From NCBI GenBank assembly GCA_018609965.1, contig JAHENP010000034.1:1-27207 (forward strand): a stretch of 27,207 bases of DNA, in the 5' to 3' direction. Below are positions 22,049 to 27,207 of this stretch, in pieces. The position numbers and the translations under genes were made by a program. The stretch comes from Haloferacaceae archaeon. GTDB taxonomy: Archaea > Halobacteriota > Halobacteria > Halobacteriales > Haloferacaceae. Within the stretch, counting starts at the first letter, position 1. Every line of letters begins with the position of its first letter. The notes under the pieces were generated by a model, which made no database searches, was not told the origin of the DNA, and saw nothing but the letters and a program-made list of their open reading frames with translations.

Positions 22049-23398
22049 ATGGGACTGTTCGACCGGATCAGGGGCGACGACGACCCGCGCGTCGCCTTCG
22101 TCGGCATCGACGGTGTACCTTTCAGTCTGCTCGCGAACCACCCCGAGGAGTTCCCGAACGTCACGGCGGTCATCGAGAACGGTGACGGCGGTGCCATCGA
22201 CAGCATCGTGCCGCCGGAGTCGTCGGCCTGTTGGCCGGCGCTCACGACCGGTGTCAACCCCGGCGAGACCGGTGTCTACGGCTTTCAGGACCGCGAGACC
22301 GGGTCGTACGACACCTACGTGCCGATGGGCCGGGACGTGCAGGCCACTCGGCTCTGGGACCGTGTGAGTGAGGCCGGCCGCGACGCGACGGTTCTCAACG
22401 TCCCCGTCACGTTCCCGCCACAACGCAACGTCCAACGGATGGTCTCTGGGTTCCTCTCCCCGTCTATCGAGAAGGCCTCCTACCCCGACGAGGTGGGGGA
22501 GACGCTCGACGGGATGAACTACCGCATCGACGCCAACGCGAAGTTGGGCCACGCAGACGACAAGTCGGAGTTTATCGAGAACGCCCACGAGACGCTCGAC
22601 CGCCGGTTCGACGCCTTCGAGCAGTATCTGCGCCAGGACGACTGGGACCTGTTTTTCGGCGTGTTCATGACCACCGACCGGGTCAACCACTTTCTGTTCG
22701 AAGACTACGTCGAGGACGGGGAGTACGCCGAGGAGTTCTTCGAGTTCTACCGGGCGGTCGACGACTATCTCGGCCAGATTCGGGAGATGCTCCCCGACGA
22801 CGTGACTTTGGTCGTCGCCTCCGACCACGGGTTCATGACAGAGACCTACGAGGTGGACTGCAACCGGTGGCTCGCGAACAACGGCTGGCTCTCCTTCGAG
22901 GGCGACGACCACGAGGAACTCGCCGACATCGCAGACGACGCCCGTGCGTACTCGCTCATCCCCGGCCGATTCTACATCAACCTGGAGGGCCGCGAACCCC
23001 GCGGTGTGGTGCCGCGCTCGGAGTTCGAGGCGACCCGTGCGGAACTCAAGAACGACCTAGAGTCGATGACCGGCCCGGACGGGGAGCCGGTCGCCAAGCG
23101 GGTCGTTGTCGGCGACGACGTGTTCGACGGCGCACACGACGACATCGCGCCGGATCTGACGGTCATCCCCAACGAGGGGTTCGACCTGAAATCGAAGTTC
23201 AAACCCCACGACGACGGGGTGTTCTACCACGGCCCCCGCAACGGGATGCACAGCTTCGAGAACGCGACCTTGTTGGTCGACGACCCGGACGTGTCCGTCC
23301 CCGAGGGGACGAATCTCTACGACATCGCGCCGACGATTCTCGATCTGATGGAGGTCGACTACGAGGCGACCGCCTTCGACGGCGCGTCGCTGGCCTAA
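22049..23398 (+). CDS. alkaline-phosphatase-superfamily phosphodiesterase / nucleotide pyrophosphatase
   Basis: 449 residues, soluble, no signal peptide. Metal and catalytic landmarks of the type I phosphodiesterase/NPP group: VAFVGIDGVPFSLL (Asp21), PPESSACWPALTTGVNPGE near residue 58 (nucleophile loop), FGVFMTTDRVNHFLFED (the D-x-x-x-H metal pair) near residue 210, VVASDHGF (Asp-His) near 258, and NGMHSFENATLLV with a late metal His near 393. Likely hydrolyses phosphodiester or pyrophosphate bonds; the substrate is unknown. ATG 22049 is preceded by GGGGGTCGT and a CTTTAGGCCAGCC stretch (22020-22032) matching 13 bases of the metal-box region at 3861-3873. It lies just right of the mobile-element relics. 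Confidence 0.85.
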   Translation: MGLFDRIRGDDDPRVAFVGIDGVPFSLLANHPEEFPNVTAVIENGDGGAIDSIVPPESSACWPALTTGVNPGETGVYGFQDRETGSYDTYVPMGRDVQATRLWDRVSEAGRDATVLNVPVTFPPQRNVQRMVSGFLSPSIEKASYPDEVGETLDGMNYRIDANAKLGHADDKSEFIENAHETLDRRFDAFEQYLRQDDWDLFFGVFMTTDRVNHFLFEDYVEDGEYAEEFFEFYRAVDDYLGQIREMLPDDVTLVVASDHGFMTETYEVDCNRWLANNGWLSFEGDDHEELADIADDARAYSLIPGRFYINLEGREPRGVVPRSEFEATRAELKNDLESMTGPDGEPVAKRVVVGDDVFDGAHDDIAPDLTVIPNEGFDLKSKFKPHDDGVFYHGPRNGMHSFENATLLVDDPDVSVPEGTNLYDIAPTILDLMEVDYEATAFDGASLA

Positions 23399-23723
23399 CT
23401 CCGCGTCGCACGAACTGTCGGAACGTCCGACGGTCACTCGAACCGCTCTCTGTCTCCTCTCGGTCGACTCGGTCCACAGTGTCGACACCACTCCGCATCT
23501 CTGCGACCTGTTGCTCGTCGAAAACACGAGACAGGCCGGTCAGCGACTTCTCGCCGTGTCTGCGCGACTCACCCTGTTCGGACACATGACCTTCGAGACG
23601 GAACCAGCGTCGCGTATTGACAACACCGACTCCAATCCCACATTACCGTTTTGCCGGTGTCGCCACTCCACGGCCGGCTCCGGAGAGAAAACACCCGGCG
23701 TCAGGCCGGGCAGCGGTCGGCGA
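23399..23723. other. 325-base spacer with one doubtful small frame
   Basis: On the minus strand a GTG at 23585 opens a frame (MSEQGESRRHGEKSLTGLSR...) with about 60 plausible residues before it runs antisense into the 3' end of the phosphodiesterase and becomes Arg-rich; it may be a decayed small gene. CCCGGC-GTCAG-GCCGGG (about 23695-23711) is a 6-bp hairpin lying 13 bases past the stop of the minus-strand coiled-coil gene and may help end it. Otherwise nothing is seen. Confidence 0.35.
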
Positions 23724-24647
23724 CTACAGTAGCCCCGTCTTCTGGAGCTTCATCAGGTCCTCGGTGTCGAGGGTCTCGCCGTCCTTGAACTTCTGGTAGA
23801 TCTCCTCGGCCTCCTCGCGTTCTTCTTCGGCCTTCTTCTCGCGTTCCTCCTTCTGTTCTTCCTCCTCCTTCTTGTCCAGTTCGCGGAGCCGCTTTTGAAC
23901 GCGGACGAAGTCCTCGTGGTGTTGGTCGGCCGACTCCTGGGCCTCCACGAACTTCTCGTGGACGATGTCGGCCTCGTCACGGATCTCGTCGGCCTCCCGA
24001 TAGGCCTCGATCATCTCGTTGTGGTGCTCCTGGGCCTCGTCTGCCAGTTTCGTCACCTTCTGGTGGTGTTGTGACGCCTCGCTCCGGACGGACTCGGCCT
24101 CCTCGATCAGCTCTTCGAGGTCGCCGCTCTGGTCGACCTTCTCCTCGCGTTCCTGGAGCTGTTCGCGTTTGGTCTCGATCTTCTCGATCAGTTCCCGCTC
24201 GTCTTCGGCGTCGAGCACCTCGGTCTGTTGTTTGAACTCCAGCTCCTCGATCTCCTCTTCCAGCTCCTCGATGGACTTGCCGTCGTCCAGTTCGAGGTCC
24301 TGTTTCATCTCCTCGACCTCGTCGAACAGTTCGTTGGCCTCGGCGTTGAGCTGGTTGCGGCTCTCCTTGTGCTCCTGAACCTGTTCGTTGAGTTCGTCCC
24401 GCTGCTCGCGGTGTTCCTGTGCCTCGTCGACCTTCTCGCGTGTCTCCGCGTTGAGATCATCACGCGTCGACGCGCGATCGGAGGCCATCTGGTTGAGTTC
24501 GTTGCGTCGGTCTCGCAGTTGGCCGGCGAGCTTGATCAGTTCGCCCTTGGATCCGTTCTCCAGTTTGTCGTCGTCGAGCTGTACGTTCCGCGATTCGTCC
24601 ATCGGGTCGAGATCGTGACTCTCGAGTACTTCCGATTCCGTTGCCAT
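23724..24647 (-). CDS. coiled-coil protein of haloarchaeal type
   Basis: 307 residues, almost wholly predicted coiled coil from about residue 30 to 290, very rich in Glu, Lys, Gln and Asp. Segments include GKSIEELEEEIEELEFKQQT, KREQLQEREEKVDQSGDLEE and KKEEEEQKEEREKKAEEERE. The C-terminus is a short non-coil YQKFKDGETLDTEDLMKLQK tail. Homologues are sometimes labelled phosphoserine phosphatase or Smc-like, but no catalytic or ATPase motif is present here. Start ATG 24647 (MATESEVLESHDLD) has GAGGT 8-12 bases upstream. The frame is open to 24842 but that part crosses a strong TATA box, so it is leader. Probably a structural or scaffold role; unproven. Confidence 0.8.
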   Translation of the reverse strand: MATESEVLESHDLDPMDESRNVQLDDDKLENGSKGELIKLAGQLRDRRNELNQMASDRASTRDDLNAETREKVDEAQEHREQRDELNEQVQEHKESRNQLNAEANELFDEVEEMKQDLELDDGKSIEELEEEIEELEFKQQTEVLDAEDERELIEKIETKREQLQEREEKVDQSGDLEELIEEAESVRSEASQHHQKVTKLADEAQEHHNEMIEAYREADEIRDEADIVHEKFVEAQESADQHHEDFVRVQKRLRELDKKEEEEQKEEREKKAEEEREEAEEIYQKFKDGETLDTEDLMKLQKTGLL

Positions 24648-24806
24648 GATTAGTACCTCGACACCATCACCGCTCCGAGCGTGGCTGGCGCTAGACGATT
24701 GCGTCCAGTCGTACTGCGTCGAGAACGCTGTGTCGTCGTTCCTCGCACGGTACACCACGCCCGAAGGCGCTCTGGTACCTCTACCTACTGCGGTGTCGTA
24801 TATAAA
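24648..24806 (-). promoter_or_regulatory. TATA box and long 5' leader of the coiled-coil gene
   Basis: TTTATATA (minus strand, 24806-24799) is the best TATA box in the window. It is about 150 bases before the ATG, so transcription should start near 24775 and leave a leader of roughly 125 bases. A hairpin sits at the predicted RNA 5' end: outer stem GGTAC/GTACC (24775-24779 with 24749-24753) around CGCC-TTCG-GGCG (24769-24758), a stable UUCG tetraloop. A GAGGT ribosome binding site closes the leader. Confidence 0.55.
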
Positions 24807-24885
24807 CACTTCGGTGCGTCTGTGAGTGAAAAGAGCTACCACACCACGGAACGGCCACGTCTCGCCCCGAACGGGTCGACGAGGC

Positions 24886-25644
24886 TCAAACCGACCGGTA
24901 CTCCCCCAGTCGGGTTCCGTCGGTGAGGTACGCCTGTGCCGACGGGAGCGCTGCGGGGAGAAACGGTGCGAGGAACCCCTGCCCCTCGACGTTCACCCAG
25001 GTGCCGCCCGAGCGGTCGTTGAACGCCGGGACGACGACCAACTCCGGCTCGTTCCAGGCTCCCCCACAGCCGTCGACGGCGTCGACGAACGGCTCGCGGT
25101 CGAGCGGGCCACGGAGCCACGCCCGTTCCGCCCGGGCACGTCCGACCTCGTCGGACAGCTTCACCGCTGGATGTTCGTGCCCGACACACACTACATCCGC
25201 GGCGAGCACGTCCGCTGCCGGCCAGGTGTGGCCGTGGACGAACCCGACACGGCCCAGCCTGGTCCCTTCGGCCGGCGTCACGTCCAACCGGTCCAGTTCC
25301 GCCAGCCCGGGATCGTGGTTCCCGCGGACGAGCGTCACCGGCACCGAGAGCGCGTCGAGCAACGCCGTCACCTCCGCTCGTTCCGTTTCGCCGGCACCCG
25401 ACACCCGGTGTCCCAGATCGCCGACGACGACCACGCGGTCTGGGTCTGTTGTGTCGACGAGCGACCGGAGCCGTTCACGCCGGGCGGGCGCGGCGCTGTC
25501 CAACTCCACGCCGCGCTCGTAGCGGAGCCCGACCTCGATCCCGGCGTGGTAGTCGGCGACGACCAACGCCCGCTCCCCGTCCAGTCGGGCCGTCGCTGCC
25601 GGCGCGTCCGGCACTGGCTCCACGAGCGGTTCCTCGCGGGCCAT
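24886..25644 (-). CDS. rpe: calcineurin-like metallophosphoesterase (RPA-operon phosphoesterase)
   Basis: 252 residues. Two-metal phosphoesterase motifs in order: VVADYHAG (D-x-H), VVVVGDLGHRV (GD), VTLVRGNHDPG (GNHD), FVHGHTWP and CVGHEHPAV (GHxH). Hydrolyses phosphoester bonds; the natural substrate is unknown. Start ATG 25644 (MAREEPLVEPV) overlaps the stop of the upstream gene by one base (TGATG), so the two are translationally coupled. In haloarchaea this gene follows rpa and the RPA-associated protein gene, which is the context seen here, and suggests a DNA repair or replication link. The symbol follows that known operon and rests on context. Confidence 0.88.
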   Translation of the reverse strand: MAREEPLVEPVPDAPAATARLDGERALVVADYHAGIEVGLRYERGVELDSAAPARRERLRSLVDTTDPDRVVVVGDLGHRVSGAGETERAEVTALLDALSVPVTLVRGNHDPGLAELDRLDVTPAEGTRLGRVGFVHGHTWPAADVLAADVVCVGHEHPAVKLSDEVGRARAERAWLRGPLDREPFVDAVDGCGGAWNEPELVVVPAFNDRSGGTWVNVEGQGFLAPFLPAALPSAQAYLTDGTRLGEYRSV

Positions 25645-27207
25645 CAGATCGGCTTCAGCCCCCCGCCGGCCTCGTAACACTGCCCACTCATCAACGCCTC
25701 CTGGATCGCCTCTTCGATGGCCGCCGGGTCGGCGCCGTGGCGGTCGACCGCGACCGCCATCACCGCCTCTCTGTCGGCACCGTCCCCGTCGTCTAACTCA
25801 CCCATAATCTCCACGGCGGCCGCCTCTAAGTCCACGTCGACTGCGCCGTCCGCGCCGTCGTTTCCCGTGTCGGCCGTCGCGTCCGCTCCACTGTCGGCCG
25901 CCGTGGTGTCGTCCTCGCCGGCACTACCGGCTGTCTCGCTCGTGCCGGTCGACGACGCGACGCCGCCCGCCGGCTCCGTCTCTGCCGGGGGCGACTCTCC
26001 CGTGGACGCTGTGTCGGGCTCTGTCTGGGTCGGTGTGATCTCCTCGGGGTCGGGAGCATCCAACTCGGACTCCTCGGGCTCTGGCACCTCCGTCCCGGAG
26101 GAGAATCCGACACCGTGTTCCGAGCGCACCTCCGCCCGTTCCTCGTCTGTCAGCGCGTCGTCGAGATCGTCCTCGTCGGGTGATACGTCCCCTGGCTCTC
26201 CCGTCTCGCCCGCGTCGCTCGCGTCGCCGGTGTTGCTGCCGCCGAACCCACCCGGTTCATCACCGACGGCGCCGGACTCGTCACCGCCGACACCACTGGT
26301 GTCCGGTTCGTCGAACCCACCTAACTCGTCTGTCTCGGTCTCGTCGAGCGTTTCGTCTGTCTCGGTGTCGCCGAGTGTCCCGTCCGACTCGGTGGAGCCG
26401 GCGTCGTCGAACCCGCCTAGATCGTCCGTTTCGGTCTCGTCGACTGCGGTGTCACTCGACACAGTGTCGTCCGTCCCGGCAGTGTCGTCGAACCCACCCA
26501 GATCGTCCGTGTCGGTGGTCGACTCCGTCCCGGTGTCGCTGGCCGAGTCGGCTGCACCGCCTGTCACGGCGTCGACGGTCGTCTCGGTCGTTCCACTGTC
26601 GACTGTCGTCTCGTCTGTGCTGGCCGCGACAGAGTCCGGCTCGTCGAGACCGTCTCCACCTGGTTCCGTCCCGTCTCCACCAGCGTCTGCGGTCACACCC
26701 GTCGTCGCGGTCGCGGGCTCGCTGTCGTCTCCACGCTCTCGGTCGTCTACCGCCGAAACACTGTCTCGCAAGTGACCGACGACACCGGAGCCACGGACGG
26801 TGTTGTCGGCCACTGGCTCGTCATCGACCACCCCGAGTTCGACGTGCTCCGGGAGCGGACCGACGGTCGCCCCCTCGTCGGCGTCCGGCGCGGATGTCGT
26901 CGCTGCCACCTCGTCGCGTTCGTCGGCGACGACCGCCAGTGCCTCCGTCGCGACCGTCCGGAGTGACTCCAGATACGACGCGGTCGTCCCGTAGTGGTCG
27001 AGTGCGAGTGTGACCCCAGTCGCCAACGACTCGTCGACACCGGCGTCGACGAGTCGGTCGTGGAGCGTGTCGCCGCGAGCGTCCATCTCCCGGGCGGCGG
27101 CGGCGACCGCGATCCGCCGCAGCGTCGCCTCGGCGGCGTCGACGACCCACGCGTCGCGGGTGTCGGCGTCCACCTCGCTCAGCCGCTCCGGCCGGACGGA
27201 GCTGTAC
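25644..27207 (-). CDS. rpap1: RPA-associated protein (Rpap), 5'-truncated by window edge
   Basis: At least 520 residues; the frame is open to the window edge, so the N-terminal OB-fold is missing. The visible start, SSVRPERLSEVDADTRDAWV, corresponds to the end of the OB-fold (VRPE...VD..TRDRWV in homologues), so the GTG at 27173 is internal. A helical part follows to about 26900. The C-terminal 60 residues (DREAVMAVAVDRHGADPAAIEEAI, ending LMSGQCYEAGGGLKPI) form the winged-helix-like tail typical of these proteins. Between them is an acidic Asp/Thr/Ser/Glu/Gly linker of some 330 residues, far longer than I expect for the family, with three ETD(D/E)LGGFD(D/E) copies (about 26491-26517, 26405-26432, 26310-26337) and a degenerate fourth (26239-26263). 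Partner of the single-strand DNA-binding RPA. Confidence 0.8.
   Translation of the reverse strand, partial: YSSVRPERLSEVDADTRDAWVVDAAEATLRRIAVAAAAREMDARGDTLHDRLVDAGVDESLATGVTLALDHYGTTASYLESLRTVATEALAVVADERDEVAATTSAPDADEGATVGPLPEHVELGVVDDEPVADNTVRGSGVVGHLRDSVSAVDDRERGDDSEPATATTGVTADAGGDGTEPGGDGLDEPDSVAASTDETTVDSGTTETTVDAVTGGAADSASDTGTESTTDTDDLGGFDDTAGTDDTVSSDTAVDETETDDLGGFDDAGSTESDGTLGDTETDETLDETETDELGGFDEPDTSGVGGDESGAVGDEPGGFGGSNTGDASDAGETGEPGDVSPDEDDLDDALTDEERAEVRSEHGVGFSSGTEVPEPEESELDAPDPEEITPTQTEPDTASTGESPPAETEPAGGVASSTGTSETAGSAGEDDTTAADSGADATADTGNDGADGAVDVDLEAAAVEIMGELDDGDGADREAVMAVAVDRHGADPAAIEEAIQEALMSGQCYEAGGGLKPI

Noticed and set aside
24648..24842. N-terminal extension of the coiled-coil gene
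   Set aside because: It would translate the TTTATATA promoter box and lacks the acidic composition of the rest.
25717..26775. 352-residue Ser/Pro-rich plus-strand frame
   Set aside because: It is the antisense shadow of the acidic Thr/Asp/Glu linker of the RPA-associated protein.
1..27207. tRNA or rRNA genes
   Set aside because: No cloverleaf with a T-loop GTTCRA box or rRNA-like stretch was found on reading the spacers of either strand.

Overview
The window is a chromosomal stretch of a halophilic archaeon (class Halobacteria). This follows from high-GC DNA with strongly acidic predicted proteins, A/T boxes about 25-30 bases before start codons with little or no leader, GTG/ATG starts, Tat signals on exported proteins, and gene families typical of haloarchaea: archaeal class I CCA-adding enzyme, an HTH-ThiN regulator, an AbrB-PhoU fusion, and an RPA-associated protein next to a calcineurin-like phosphoesterase. 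The species cannot be named from the sequence alone.

Layout. 1-3430 (+): 3' part of the CCA-adding enzyme, dCTP deaminase, an HTH-ThiN regulator (dcd and the regulator overlap by 4 bases), and a small SAM methyltransferase. 3456-3755 (-): an unrecognised 99-residue protein with a striking operator array upstream. 3891-9504 (+): a probable iron-acquisition block made of a GT75-like glycosyltransferase and a three-gene Fe(3+)-type ABC importer (Tat lipoprotein, fused permease, ATPase). The first gene and the importer each have a matching TTAGGC-NN-GCCTAA palindrome at the promoter, the form expected of a DtxR/IdeR-type metal repressor. 9508-11970: a GT-C membrane glycosyltransferase. 11921-12926: two small hypothetical proteins separated by an IS200/IS605-like end scar. 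12949-14004 (-): AbrB-PhoU regulator.

14020-15535 is an AT-rich island holding a single Tat-exported protein whose composition is not acidic, a likely horizontal acquisition. 15518-17939 (-): an ATP-NAD/AcoX-like kinase and an MFS transporter. 18081-21149 (+): a D-2-hydroxyacid dehydrogenase and an ABC exporter half-transporter, each with its own promoter. 21150-22048 is a gene-free stretch crowded with perfect hairpins, a pyrimidine-rich minisatellite and relics of IS200/IS605 (TnpB) elements. 22049-23398 (+): an alkaline-phosphatase-superfamily phosphodiesterase. 23724-24647 (-): a coiled-coil protein with an apparently long 5' leader. 24886-27207 (-): the phosphoesterase and RPA-associated protein genes of an rpa operon; the rpa gene itself would lie beyond the right edge.

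The most notable signals are the paired metal-box palindromes that tie a GT75 glycosyltransferase to iron uptake, a four-half-site operator with exact 10-bp spacing at 3787-3821, the AT-rich secreted-protein island, the family of trinucleotide-loop hairpins beside TnpB relics, and repeated LGGFD motifs in a very long acidic linker of the RPA-associated protein. No tRNA, rRNA or CRISPR array was seen. All family calls are from reading the sequence; no database search was run.
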